Assembly: GCF_002902905.1 (NCBI RefSeq)
Contig: NZ_CP026124.1
Location: forward strand, 372,001-436,000
Direction of reading: 5' to 3'
From: Achromobacter sp. AONIH1
Lineage (GTDB): Bacteria; Pseudomonadota; Gammaproteobacteria; Burkholderiales; Burkholderiaceae_B
DNA: 64,000 bases
Shown: positions 51,301 through 60,453 of the stretch, piece after piece
How positions within the stretch are numbered: position 1 is the stretch's first letter
How the letters are laid out: each line of letters starts with the position of its first letter
The notes under the pieces: model-generated
The model's input: only the letters and a program-made list of their open reading frames with translations
Told to the model about the DNA's origin: nothing
Databases searched by the model: none
Made by a program: the position numbers and the translations under genes

Positions 51301-51812
51301 ACGCGCCCGAACAGGCCCGCCTGCGCATGACGGTGCCGATGGAAGTCGGCATCTGCTGCGCCGACCTGGACGGGATGCTGGCCTTCTACACCGGCGTGCT
51401 GGGCCTGGCGCTGGTCAACCGCGTGAGCGTGCCCGCCGACAAGGCGGCCGCCACCGGCCTGACCTCGGCCGGCTACGACGTGGCGCGGCTGCAGACCAGC
51501 TACGGCGAGCGTGTCAAGCTGCTGCAGCCCGCCGTGGCGCCCCAGCCGCGCCCGGCCGCCGGCGCCATCCTGGACCGCCAGGGCGCCACCTACCTCACCT
51601 TCATCGTGCGCGACCTGCCCGGCGTGGTGCGCCAGCTGCAAGCGCGGGGCGTGACGTTCGACAGCGCGCCCGCGCCGATGGAAGTGCGCCCCGGCACCTG
51701 GCTGGCGTTCTTCCGCGATCCCGAAGGCAATGTGCTGGAGCTGGTGGAGTACGACGACCCCGCCGCCTATCGACCCGACCTCCAGCCCGACACGGCCGCC
51801 GCCGCTGAATAG
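51297..51812 (+). CDS. VOC-superfamily (glyoxalase-like) protein
   Basis: 171 residues from ATG 51297. The two betaalphabetabetabeta modules are MEVGICCADLDGMLAFYTGVLGLALVNR and YLTFIVRDLPGVVRQLQARGVTF. The last metal-ligand Glu is in DPEGNVLELVEYDDP; the first-half ligand position and the central His/Glu are not obvious. VOC enzymes act as isomerases, lyases, epimerases or dioxygenases. Its place between E1 and E2, coupled to E1 by ATGA, implies a role on the 2-oxo acid or its precursor (for example racemase/epimerase). Confidence 0.85.
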   Translation: MNAPEQARLRMTVPMEVGICCADLDGMLAFYTGVLGLALVNRVSVPADKAAATGLTSAGYDVARLQTSYGERVKLLQPAVAPQPRPAAGAILDRQGATYLTFIVRDLPGVVRQLQARGVTFDSAPAPMEVRPGTWLAFFRDPEGNVLELVEYDDPAAYRPDLQPDTAAAAE

Positions 51813-51821
51813 GACATCAAC

Positions 51822-53093
51822 GTGGCATACCTCATCAAGCTTCCCTCCGTGGCCGCCGACACCTCGGGCGGCAATCTGCACCAGTGGCTCAAGCAGGAAG
51901 GCGACACGGTCGCCGTCGGCGACGCGCTGGCCGAAATCGAGACCGAGAAGGCCATCGTCGAGATCAACGCCGAACACGCCGGCGTGCTCGGCCGCATCGT
52001 CGTCGCCGCCGGCGCCTCGTCGGTGCCGGTGAACACCGTGCTGGGCGTGCTGCTGGCCGACGGCGAGGACGCCTCCGCCATCGAGCGCGCGCTGGCCGAA
52101 CAGGGCGTGGCCCCGGCCGCAGCGCCGGCCGCCCCGGCACCGGCTGCCGCAACCCCCGCCTCTTCGAGCTGCGCCGCCACCGCGACCTGCGCGCCCGCCA
52201 CGGCCGCCGCGCCCGCGCAAGCCGTCCCGGCCTCGGCCGGCGGCCGCCGCCTGTCCAGCCCGCTGGCGCGTCGCCTGGCCGCGCAATGGGGCGTGGACCT
52301 GGCGCGCGTCGCGGGCAGCGGTCCGCACGGCCGCATCCTGCGCCGCGACGTGGAAGCGGCGCGCAACGCCACGCCCGCCGCCGGCCAGCCGCAAGCCGCC
52401 GCGCCGCGCGCCGCCGGCCGCCGCGTGCCGCACAGCGGCATGCGCCGCGCCATCGCCCGCCGCCTGAGCGAAAGCAAGCAGACCGTGCCGCACTTCTACC
52501 TGACGGTGGACTGCCGCATGGACGCGCTGCTGGCGCTGCGCGCGCAGGCCAACCAGGCCGGCGCCATCAAGCTGTCGGTCAATGACTTCATCGTGCGCGC
52601 CGCCGCCCAGGCGCTGCGCGACGTGCCGGAAGTGAACGCCAGCTGGCAGGACGACGCCATCGAATACCACGCCGGCGCCGACATCTCGGTGGCCGTGGCC
52701 ACCGAGGGCGGGCTGGTCACGCCCATCGTGCGCGACGCCGACGACAAGTCGCTGTCCGCCATCGCCGCCGAGATCGTCGAGCTGGCCGGCCGCGCCAAGG
52801 TCAACCGCCTGAAGCCCGAGGAATTCACCGGCGGCTCGCTCACGGTGAGCAACCTGGGCATGTACGGCATCAAGCAGTTCGCCGCCATCATCAATCCGCC
52901 GCAGGCCGCCATCCTGGCCGTGGGCGCGGCCGAGCGCCGCCCCGTGGTCGGCCCGAACGGCGAGCTGGAAGCCGCCACCGTCATGACGGTGACGCTGTCG
53001 GCCGATCACCGCGTGGTCGACGGCGCCGTCGGCGCGCAGTGGCTGGCCGCGTTCCGCGCCCGCATCGAAAACCCCGTCCGCATCCTGCTGTGA
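51822..53093 (+). CDS. Dihydrolipoyl acyltransferase (E2) of the 2-oxoacid dehydrogenase complex
   Basis: 423 residues. It has one lipoyl domain with the modified Lys K43 (EIETEKAIVEI), an Ala/Pro linker, a peripheral subunit-binding domain (about 141-180, LSSPLARRLAAQWGVDLARVAGSG), a second linker, and the CATRASE catalytic domain (about 200-423) with H396 and D400 in DHRVVDG. The first linker contains two Cys (SSCAATATCAP), uncommon in this region. It takes the acyl group from E1 and passes it to CoA. Confidence 0.93.
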   Translation: MAYLIKLPSVAADTSGGNLHQWLKQEGDTVAVGDALAEIETEKAIVEINAEHAGVLGRIVVAAGASSVPVNTVLGVLLADGEDASAIERALAEQGVAPAAAPAAPAPAAATPASSSCAATATCAPATAAAPAQAVPASAGGRRLSSPLARRLAAQWGVDLARVAGSGPHGRILRRDVEAARNATPAAGQPQAAAPRAAGRRVPHSGMRRAIARRLSESKQTVPHFYLTVDCRMDALLALRAQANQAGAIKLSVNDFIVRAAAQALRDVPEVNASWQDDAIEYHAGADISVAVATEGGLVTPIVRDADDKSLSAIAAEIVELAGRAKVNRLKPEEFTGGSLTVSNLGMYGIKQFAAIINPPQAAILAVGAAERRPVVGPNGELEAATVMTVTLSADHRVVDGAVGAQWLAAFRARIENPVRILL

Positions 53094-53101
53094 GCCCCGC
53101 C

Positions 53102-54499
53102 ATGACCAAGACGAGTTTCGATGTGGTGGTGGTGGGCGGCGGCCCCGGCGGCTACGTGGCCGCCATCCGCGCCGCGCAGCTGGGCCTGTCGACCGCGCTG
53201 GTCGAGCGCGCCGAGCTGGGCGGCATCTGCCTGAACTGGGGCTGCATTCCCACCAAGGCGCTGCTGCACAGCGCGACGGTGCTGCGCGCCTGCCGCGAGG
53301 CCGCGCACTATGGCGTGACCGGCGCCGACGCCGCGCGCCCGGACCTGCCCGCCATGGTGACGCGCTCGCGCAAGGTGGCCGGCCGCCTGGGCCAGGGCGT
53401 GGCGCACCTGATGAAGAAGAACGGCGTGACGGTGATCCAGGCCAGCGCCCGGCTCGCCGGCGCCGGCAGGCTGGCGCTGGACAACGGCGGCACCCTGTCG
53501 GCGCGCCACATCATCCTGGCCACCGGCGCGCGCGCCCGCGAGCTGCCGGCGCTGCCGCTGGGCGAGCGCATCTGGGCCTATCGCCAGGCGCTGGTGCCAG
53601 ACGCCGTGCCCAAGTCGCTGCTGGTGGTGGGCGCCGGCGCCATCGGCGCGGAGTTCGCCAGCTTCTATCGCGCGGTCGGCGCCGACGTCACGCTGATCGA
53701 CATGACCGCCGAGATCCTGCCGCAGGAAGACGCCGAGATCTCGCAGCTGGCGCGCAAGGCCTTCGAGAAACAAGGCATCCGCGTGCTGACGCAGTGCGCC
53801 GTCACGGCCTCCAGCCCCACCGCCACCGGCGTGAAGGTCACGCTGGAACAGCAGGGCAAGCGCAGCGAACTGGAAGTCGAGCGCGTCATCGTCGCGGCCG
53901 GCATCGTCGGCAACGTCGAGAACCTGGGCCTGGAAGGCACGCGCGTCAAGGTGGAAAAGAGCCACATCGTCACCGACGGCCTGTGCCGCACCGGCGAGCC
54001 GGGCGTCTACGCCATCGGCGACGTGGCCGGCGCGCCCTGGCTGGCGCACAAGGCCAGCCATGAAGGTGTGCTGTGCGTGGAAGCCATCGCCGGCAAGCCG
54101 GCGCACGCCATCGACCCGCTGCGCATTCCCGCCTGCACCTACTCGCACCCGCAAGTGGCCAGCATCGGCATGACCGAGGCGCGCGCGCGCGAGCATGCCG
54201 CCAGGCATGGCGGCGAGATCCGCGTGGGCAAGTTCACCTTCGCCGGCAACGGCAAGGCCATCGCCATGGGCGAGGACCAGGGCCTGGTCAAGACCGTGTT
54301 CGATGCCCGCTCCGGCGAGCTGCTGGGCGCGCACATCATCCACCCGGAAGCCTCGGAGCTGATCACCGGCTACGGCGTGGCAACCGCGCTGGAAGCCACC
54401 GAGGAAGACCTGATGCACACCGTGTTCGCGCATCCGACGCTGTCGGAAACGCTGCACGAATCGGTGCTGGCGGCCTTCGGGCGGGCGCTACACGGCTGA
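53102..54499 (+). CDS. lpdA: Dihydrolipoamide dehydrogenase (E3)
   Basis: 465 residues from ATG 53102. FAD motif VVVVGGGPGGYVAAI, redox-active disulfide C43-C48 (GGICLNWGCIPTK), NAD motif VVGAGAIGAEFASFY, second FAD motif VYAIGDVAGAPWLAHKA, and the C-terminal H444/E449 pair (FAHPTLSE) are all in place. There is no N-terminal lipoyl domain. It is a dedicated E3 for the complex encoded just upstream and the last gene of the operon; the next gene is on the other strand. Confidence 0.93.
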   Translation: MTKTSFDVVVVGGGPGGYVAAIRAAQLGLSTALVERAELGGICLNWGCIPTKALLHSATVLRACREAAHYGVTGADAARPDLPAMVTRSRKVAGRLGQGVAHLMKKNGVTVIQASARLAGAGRLALDNGGTLSARHIILATGARARELPALPLGERIWAYRQALVPDAVPKSLLVVGAGAIGAEFASFYRAVGADVTLIDMTAEILPQEDAEISQLARKAFEKQGIRVLTQCAVTASSPTATGVKVTLEQQGKRSELEVERVIVAAGIVGNVENLGLEGTRVKVEKSHIVTDGLCRTGEPGVYAIGDVAGAPWLAHKASHEGVLCVEAIAGKPAHAIDPLRIPACTYSHPQVASIGMTEARAREHAARHGGEIRVGKFTFAGNGKAIAMGEDQGLVKTVFDARSGELLGAHIIHPEASELITGYGVATALEATEEDLMHTVFAHPTLSETLHESVLAAFGRALHG

Positions 54500-54523
54500 A
54501 CGCGGCCGCCCGATAACACGCGA

Positions 54524-55357
54524 TCAATCCCAAGCAGGCGCCAGCCCGTCCGGCGACACCAGCCTACCGTCCGGACGCGCCAGCGCGGCGATGCGCGCCA
54601 TGTCGTCGGCGGACAGCGCGAAGTCGAACACGCGCGCATTGGCCTCGGCGCGGTCGCGCTGCAAGGTCTTGGTCAGCGTCACCACGTTGTCCTGCTGCAC
54701 CAGCCAGCGCAACGCGATCTGCGCCGGCGTCTTGCCCAGGCGCGCGGCGATCTCGCCGATCACGGGATCGGTCAGCACCTTGCCGTCCGCCATGCCGAAA
54801 TAGGCCGTCACCGTCATGCCCAGCGCGGCCGCCTCGGCGCGCACCGCGTCCTGGTCCAGGTAGGGATGGAACTCGATCTGGTTCGTGACCAGCGGCGCGG
54901 CGCTCAGGGCGGCGGCCTCGCGCATCAGCTTGATGTTGAAATTGCTGACACCGATGTGGCGCGCCCAGCCGCAAGATACGGTCTGGTTCAGCGCATCGAT
55001 CTGCTCGGCCAGCGGCGCCTTGTCGCCGGGCCAGTGCAATAGCAGCAGGTCCACGTAATCGGTGCGCAGCCGCGCAAGGCTTTCCTCGACCGAGCGCAGC
55101 AGGTCGGGCGTCCGGTAGTGGTCCACCCAGACCTTGGTGGTCAGGAAAATCCGGTCGCGCGGCACGCCGGCCTCGGCCATGCCACGGCCCACGTCGGCCT
55201 CGTTGCCATAGATCTGCGCGGTGTCGATATGGCGGTAGCCCAGCTCCAGCGCGGTCCGGGTCATGCGGGCGGTGTCCTCGGCAGGCATGCGGAACACGCC
55301 CAGGCCCAGCGCGGGAATCTCGGCGCCGTCGCGGCCCAGGGGTTTGGTGGGGATCAT
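54524..55357 (-). CDS. Aldo/keto reductase (2,5-diketo-D-gluconate reductase type)
   Basis: 277 residues from ATG 55357 (MIPTKPLGRDG). The AKR tetrad is D45 (HIDTAQ), Y50 (IYGNE), K75 (LTTKVW) and H108 (LLLHWP). GVSNFN and the C-terminal KTLQRDRAEAN (cofactor) match DkgB-like reductases, which reduce small ketones and aldehydes with NADPH. It is divergent from a LysR gene that probably regulates it, and converges on the E3 gene. Confidence 0.88.
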   Translation of the reverse strand: MIPTKPLGRDGAEIPALGLGVFRMPAEDTARMTRTALELGYRHIDTAQIYGNEADVGRGMAEAGVPRDRIFLTTKVWVDHYRTPDLLRSVEESLARLRTDYVDLLLLHWPGDKAPLAEQIDALNQTVSCGWARHIGVSNFNIKLMREAAALSAAPLVTNQIEFHPYLDQDAVRAEAAALGMTVTAYFGMADGKVLTDPVIGEIAARLGKTPAQIALRWLVQQDNVVTLTKTLQRDRAEANARVFDFALSADDMARIAALARPDGRLVSPDGLAPAWD

Positions 55358-55461
55358 TCGGTCTTGCTCCAGCGGGTATCTCAATGGCCGCACATTCTGC
55401 GCGCATGGATCATTGAGAAAAACACCGATAAACTCACAATACTTATGCCTTGGAGTCACGA

Positions 55462-56343
55462 ATGTCCCTGAATTCCGACGCCCTGCGCCTGTTCCTGGCC
55501 GTGGTGGACGCGGGCACCATGAGCGCGGCCGCCGAGATGCTGGGCCAGACCGCGTCCGGCGTCAGCCGCGGCCTGTCGCGGCTGGAGGAAGACCTGGGCG
55601 TGACCCTGCTGACCCGCACCACGCGGCGCATGGAGCTGACCGAGGAAGGCGCGCTGTTCCTGCAGAAGGCGCGCGGCATCGTCGCATCGCTGGAAGAGGC
55701 CGAGGAATGCATGCGCATGGTGCACCAGCAGCCCGCCGGCCGGCTGCGCGTGGACGCCTCGGCGCCGGTGATGCTGCACTGCGTGGTGCCGCATGTGGCC
55801 GAGTTCCGCCGCGCCTATCCCCAAATCACGCTGGAGCTGACCAGCAACGACCGTATCGTCGACCTGATGGAACACCGCAGCGACGTGGCGCTGCGCGCCG
55901 GTCCGCTGACCGACTCCACCTTGCACGCCCGCCCGCTGCGCCCCGCGCCGCGCTGGCTGCTGGCCAGTCCCGACTACATCGCGCGCCGGGGCGAGCCGAA
56001 GGACGTGGACGAACTGCTGCAACACGAGTTGCTGGGCTTCACGCAGCCGGAAAGCCTGAACGTCTGGCCGCTGCGCCACGCGGGCGGCTCCAGCTTCGCC
56101 ATCACCCCCACGCTGGCCACCTCCAGCGGCGAGACCCAGTACCAGCTGGCGCTGCGCGGCGTGGGCATCGCCTGCCTGTCCGACTTCATGGTGCGCGACG
56201 AGCTGGCCGACGGCCGGCTGGTGAAGGTGATGGAACACGCCTACACCGACTACCTGCAGCCGCTGAATGCCGTCTACTACCGCAACACGCAGCTGTCGCG
56301 GCGCATCGCCTGCTTCCTGGATTTCATCGCGGCGCGGATGTAG
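55462..56343 (+). CDS. LysR-family regulator (DsdC/AaeR-like)
   Basis: 293 residues from ATG 55462 (MSLNSDALRLFLAVVDAGTMS). Winged helix at residues 1-60 (AAAEMLGQTASGVSRGLSRLEEDLG); effector domain about 88-290. It is divergent from the aldo/keto reductase gene over 104 bases, the usual arrangement for a dedicated regulator. Adjacent sequence 55400-55460 is AT-rich. Confidence 0.87.
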   Translation: MSLNSDALRLFLAVVDAGTMSAAAEMLGQTASGVSRGLSRLEEDLGVTLLTRTTRRMELTEEGALFLQKARGIVASLEEAEECMRMVHQQPAGRLRVDASAPVMLHCVVPHVAEFRRAYPQITLELTSNDRIVDLMEHRSDVALRAGPLTDSTLHARPLRPAPRWLLASPDYIARRGEPKDVDELLQHELLGFTQPESLNVWPLRHAGGSSFAITPTLATSSGETQYQLALRGVGIACLSDFMVRDELADGRLVKVMEHAYTDYLQPLNAVYYRNTQLSRRIACFLDFIAARM

Positions 56344-56385
56344 CCGCGCACGCATACACGAACGCGGGCGCGGCTGGCCCGGCGC

Positions 56386-57312
56386 TCAGTACTTCAGGCC
56401 CGTATCGCACAACACCGTGGCCACCACCGCATCCGCGCGCAGCCGGCCCGATTGCAGCAGCTTCACGGCGGCGCACACATTGGCGGCGGCGGAATAGCCC
56501 ACGTACAGTCCCTCCCGCACCGCCAGCGTCCGACGCCACGCCTCGGCTTCCTCGTCCGTCACGGCCAGGCTCAGGTCCATCAGCGACGCGTCCCAATGCG
56601 GCGGCGCCGCGCCGTAGCTGGTGCCCTGGATCAGGTGCCGCGCCTTCGAGACCGGCTGGCCGGCCAGCACTTCGCAGCCCAGCGGCTCGACGGCGGCGCA
56701 CACGGTTGCCGCGCTGGCGGCCTTCATGGCTCGCGCCACGCCCATGAAGGTGCAGCCCGTGCCCACCGCCGCGACCCAGCCGTCGGCGGGTCGGCCCAGC
56801 TGTTCCAGGATCTCGCGGCCCGTGCCGGCCTCGTGCGCCGCGATGCACTCGACCGCGTTGAACTGGTCCACATAGAATCCGCCGCGCTCGCGCGCCAGCG
56901 CGGCGGCCATGTCCGCCGCCGCCTGCACGTCCGCGCCCGTGACCTGGCCGGGCGCGCCATCGACCTGCGGCACCAGGATCACCTCGGCGCCCAGCCCTTC
57001 CAGCATGCGGGCGCGCGCCGGGCTGTTGCCGGCGGACATCGTGACCAGCAAGGGATGCCCCAGCGCCGCGCAGGCCACGGCCAGTCCCGCGCCCATGTTG
57101 CCACTGGTCATCTCGACCACCGGCATGCCCGGCTTGAGCCGGCCATCCGCGCGCGCCGCCAGCAGGATGGCCTTGGCGGCGCGGTCCTTCACGCTGCCGC
57201 CGGGCTGCAGGAACTCGGCCTTGGCGACCAGCCGGCCCGGGCCGGCGTGGATCCGGTCCAACGAGATCAGGGGCGTGTTTCCTATCAAATCCAGCGCGGA
57301 GGTCGCGAGCAT
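56386..57312 (-). CDS. Cysteine-synthase-family PLP-dependent enzyme
   Basis: 308 residues. The PLP lysine is K42 (PGGSVKDRAA). The substrate loop is TSGNMG (TSGNTG in CysK), and the phosphate-binding loop is GTGCTFMG (GTGGTxxG). These changes and the short C-terminus point to a relative of cysteine synthase such as a beta-eliminase or diaminopropionate-type synthase rather than housekeeping CysK. It stands between a convergent LysR gene and an aldo/keto reductase on its own strand (75-base gap); no clear pathway context. Confidence 0.85.
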   Translation of the reverse strand: MLATSALDLIGNTPLISLDRIHAGPGRLVAKAEFLQPGGSVKDRAAKAILLAARADGRLKPGMPVVEMTSGNMGAGLAVACAALGHPLLVTMSAGNSPARARMLEGLGAEVILVPQVDGAPGQVTGADVQAAADMAAALARERGGFYVDQFNAVECIAAHEAGTGREILEQLGRPADGWVAAVGTGCTFMGVARAMKAASAATVCAAVEPLGCEVLAGQPVSKARHLIQGTSYGAAPPHWDASLMDLSLAVTDEEAEAWRRTLAVREGLYVGYSAAANVCAAVKLLQSGRLRADAVVATVLCDTGLKY

Positions 57313-57387
57313 GTCCGTTCCAAGTGCATGGCAGGCGCGGCGGGCCTGCTTCCAGGACGGAGATTGTAGGAAACGCCAGCGCCGGCG

Positions 57388-58395
57388 TCAGTCTCGCGGC
57401 GCAGCGCCGTCCACCGCCGCTTCGATCCGCGCCACCGCCGCCGCGTCCAGCCTGGGCAGCAGATCCAGCGCGCCCAGGTTCTCGCGCAGCTGCGCCACGC
57501 CGGATGCGCCCAGCAGCACCGTGCTCACGTCCGGATTGCGCAACGCCCACGCAATCGCCAGCTGCGCGCGCGTGGCCCCCAACTCATCGGCCACGTCGCG
57601 CAAACGACGCGCGGCGGCCTGCATTGCCTCCCGGCGGTCGGCGTAGACGAAATCCTTGAGCCAGCCGAAGCCCTCCGCCGCCAGCCGCGAATCCGCCGGC
57701 ACGCCCGCGTCATACCGGCCGGCCAGCACGCCCGAGGCCAGTGGCGACCAGGTCGTCAGCCCCAACCCGCGCCGCTCGACCAGCGGATGGTACTCGTGCT
57801 CGACGCGCTCGCGGTGAAACAGGCTGTACTGCGGCTGCTCCAGCTGCGGCGGCACCAGGTCGTGGCGCTCGGCGAAGGCGCACAGCGCCTCGATGTCGGC
57901 CGCCGGCCATTCCGAGGTGCCCCAGTACAGGATCTTGCCCTGTTGCACCAGCGTGTGCATGGTCCAGGCGATTTCCGGGATCGACATGTCCGGGTCCGGT
58001 CGATGGCACAGGTACAGGTCCAGATACTCCAGCCCGAAGCGCCGCAGCGCCTGCTCGCAAGCCTCGACCAGGTGCTTGCGGCTCAGGCCCTGCTGCGTCG
58101 GGCGCGGCCCGCCTCCTGGCGCATGATTGTCGGCGGCGCCGTACAGCGCCTTGCTCGACACACAATAGCCGTCGCGCGGCCAGCCCAGCGCCTTGATGGC
58201 GCGGCCCAGCATGCGCTCGGCCTCGCCGCCGAGATAGACCTCGGCGCTGTCGAAGAAATTGATGCCGTGGTCATAGGCGCAAGCCAGGCAGTCGCGCGCG
58301 GCGCGGTCGTCCAGCGTGGTGCCGAACGTGATCCAGCTGCCATAGGAGAGCGCGGACAGTTTGAGGGCCGACTGGCCCAGGCGGCGGTATTGCAT
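57388..58395 (-). CDS. Aldo/keto reductase (potassium-channel beta-subunit type)
   Basis: 335 residues. It opens with MQYRRLGQSALKLSALSYGSW. Tetrad residues sit in INFFDSAEVYLGGEAERMLG (D and Y), VSSKALYG (K) and LYLCHRPDP (H). EYLDLYLCHRPDPDMSIPEIAWTMHTLVQQGKILYWGTSEW is the signature of the YghZ/Kv-beta group, which reduces aldehydes such as glyceraldehyde phosphate or methylglyoxal. It lies downstream of two LysR genes on the same strand. Confidence 0.87.
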   Translation of the reverse strand: MQYRRLGQSALKLSALSYGSWITFGTTLDDRAARDCLACAYDHGINFFDSAEVYLGGEAERMLGRAIKALGWPRDGYCVSSKALYGAADNHAPGGGPRPTQQGLSRKHLVEACEQALRRFGLEYLDLYLCHRPDPDMSIPEIAWTMHTLVQQGKILYWGTSEWPAADIEALCAFAERHDLVPPQLEQPQYSLFHRERVEHEYHPLVERRGLGLTTWSPLASGVLAGRYDAGVPADSRLAAEGFGWLKDFVYADRREAMQAAARRLRDVADELGATRAQLAIAWALRNPDVSTVLLGASGVAQLRENLGALDLLPRLDAAAVARIEAAVDGAAPRD

Positions 58396-58504
58396 GACGG
58401 TCTTCCTGATATCCCGTGGAAAGCGTCATGGTGCGGCGCTCGCGGCCATCCGTAAAATATTCAATTCATGCGCCGACGAGACGCGCCGGATATCGCCGTG
58501 ACCG

Positions 58505-59428
58505 CTATGCGGCGTCGGCTTGGCCCACGGGCCGCGTCGCCTCGCGCAGCGCGGCGATCAACGAATCCCGTATCGGCGAGGCGTCACCAGCCCGCCAGGC
58601 CAGCAGCAGATCCAGCCGCCGCAGCGCGCCCGGCGCGTCCACCGAGATCGGTCGGAACACCACATCGCCGCGCGGCTCGCGCGCCAGCGAGGCTGGCAGC
58701 AGGGCCGCGCCGAAACCGCTGGCCACCAGCGCCACCACCGTCTCCAGCCGCCGCGCTTCCTGCGCCACGCGCGGCGCGAAGCCCGCCGCCAGGCACAGCG
58801 AAACCAGCTGGTCATGAAAGCCCGGGCCGAGCGTGCGCGCCGACGCCACGAACGCATCTTCCCTGAGCGCGGCCAGTTCCACCACATCGCATTCGGCCAG
58901 ACGGTGCGAGGCTGGCAAGGCGATCAGCACCGGCTCGCTCAGCAAGGTCTCGAAATGCAGACTCGGCGCGCTGACGCCGGGATGGCGCATGAGGCCGATG
59001 TCGGCGCGTCCCAGTTCCAGCGCCTCGACCTGCTCGCGCGTGGTCGCCTCGCGCAGCGTGAACGACACGGCGGGATGCGCCGCGCGGAAACGCCGCAACC
59101 CGCGCAGCAGCGATTCATAGGGAGAAATATTGACGAAGGTCGCCGTCAGGTGGCCTTCCATGCCCTGCGCCACGCGCCGCGCCTGCGCCACCCCTTCGTC
59201 CAGCGCCGCCAGCATGCGTCGCGCCGTCTCCAGGAATGCCGCGCCCGCCGGCGTCAGCGTCACGCTGCGGTTGGTGCGCGCCAGCAAGGGCGCGCCCACC
59301 TGCGCCTCCAGCCGCTGGATCGCCTGGCTCAACGGCGGCTGCGCCATGTGCAGGCGCTGGGCCGCGCGGTTGAAATGCAGCTCTTCCGCCACCGCGATGA
59401 ATTGCCGCAGCAAGCGCGTTTCGATCAT
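58505..59428 (-). CDS. LysR-family regulator (BenM/CatM-like class)
   Basis: 307 residues from ATG 59428 (MIETRLLRQFIAVAEELHFNRAAQRLHMAQPPLSQ). Helix-turn-helix 1-60; effector domain about 90-290. A longer frame to 59626 is an unsupported extension. It is transcribed toward the aldo/keto reductase (109-base gap) and follows another LysR gene (22 bases), so regulator-regulator read-through is possible. Confidence 0.86.
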   Translation of the reverse strand: MIETRLLRQFIAVAEELHFNRAAQRLHMAQPPLSQAIQRLEAQVGAPLLARTNRSVTLTPAGAAFLETARRMLAALDEGVAQARRVAQGMEGHLTATFVNISPYESLLRGLRRFRAAHPAVSFTLREATTREQVEALELGRADIGLMRHPGVSAPSLHFETLLSEPVLIALPASHRLAECDVVELAALREDAFVASARTLGPGFHDQLVSLCLAAGFAPRVAQEARRLETVVALVASGFGAALLPASLAREPRGDVVFRPISVDAPGALRRLDLLLAWRAGDASPIRDSLIAALREATRPVGQADAA

Positions 59429-59450
59429 GCCTGGCTCCCGCTCATGTGAA

Positions 59451-60446
59451 TCAGCTCCTGCGCTTCGCGGCGCCGCTGGCCGTCGCAGTCCGCTTGCCGC
59501 GCACCGGCGCGGCGGCGTGCGCCACGCCTGCCGCCTTGTCCGCGCCTTCCCGCGCCGCATCGTCCAGCGCCGCCTCTTCGGCCACCCACTCCACGAAGGC
59601 CCGCACCTCCGGCCGTTCCAACGCATCGGGCAGCGTCACCGCGTAATACGCGAAGCGCGCCGGCCAGGGCTTGTGCAGCACCTGCACCAGCCTGCCCGCC
59701 TCGATCTCGGCGCGCGCATGCTCCTGCGGCACCAGCGCCAAGCCCTGCCCCGCCTCGGCCGCGCGGATCAGCAGGAAGTCATCATCGAAGGACGAACCCC
59801 GCCGCGCGCGCGCATCGACCGCCACGTCATGCGCCGCCAGCCACAGCGGCCAGTCCGCGCGGTCGGCATCATGCAGCAGGGGAAGGTCCAGACACTCGCC
59901 CGGCGTCTTCAAGCCCTTGCGCCGTCCCAGCAATGCCGGACTCGCCACCGGCACCAGCACCGGCGCCATCAGCCACACCGCATGCAGGCCGGGATAACGC
60001 CCGAGTCCGTGCCGCAGCGCCACGTCCACGCGGTCGCGGCGCAGGTCCACCACCGACGACGAGGCCTCGACCCGCAACTCGATACGTGGATGTCGCGCGC
60101 GAAAACGCGCCAGCCGGGGCACCAGCCACGACGCCGCGAACGACGCCATCGTGCTCACCGTCACGGTCTGCCGCGACGGCGCCCGCGCCAGCATGTCCAC
60201 CGCCGCCTCGATCTGCGAGAACGCCTGCCGCAGCAGCGGATGCGCCGCCGCGCCGTCCGCCGTCAGCCGCAATCCCAGGCGCTCGCGCGTGAACAGCGCC
60301 ACGCCCAGCCGGTCCTCCAGCAAGCGAATCTGCTGGCTGACCGCGCCCGGCGTCACATGCAGGGCCTCGGCCGCCGCCTTGATGCTGCCGCGCCGGCCCA
60401 CCTCGACGAAGGCGCGCAGCGCCGCCAGCGGAATCGAAGAGCTCAT
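59451..60446 (-). CDS. LysR-family regulator (GcvA-like)
   Basis: 331 residues. It opens with SSIPLAALRAFVEVGRRGSIKAAAEALHVTPGAVSQQIRLLEDRLGVALF, the GcvA class. The effector domain is about 90-295, and a basic Ala-rich tail of about 30 residues (RGKRTATASGAAKRRS) is an addition to the usual length. Divergent from a GST gene over 128 bases; the two starts share a mirrored leader. It likely regulates the GST. Confidence 0.87.
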   Translation of the reverse strand: MSSSIPLAALRAFVEVGRRGSIKAAAEALHVTPGAVSQQIRLLEDRLGVALFTRERLGLRLTADGAAAHPLLRQAFSQIEAAVDMLARAPSRQTVTVSTMASFAASWLVPRLARFRARHPRIELRVEASSSVVDLRRDRVDVALRHGLGRYPGLHAVWLMAPVLVPVASPALLGRRKGLKTPGECLDLPLLHDADRADWPLWLAAHDVAVDARARRGSSFDDDFLLIRAAEAGQGLALVPQEHARAEIEAGRLVQVLHKPWPARFAYYAVTLPDALERPEVRAFVEWVAEEAALDDAAREGADKAAGVAHAAAPVRGKRTATASGAAKRRS

Positions 60447-60453
60447 GAATATA

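Noticed and set aside
39117..54499. Acetoin or branched-chain catabolic operon as a full explanation for the locus
   Set aside because: The LIV importer, AroE-like, SAF and VOC genes are not part of aco or bkd operons, and E1 is fused; kept only as an alternative for the dehydrogenase part.
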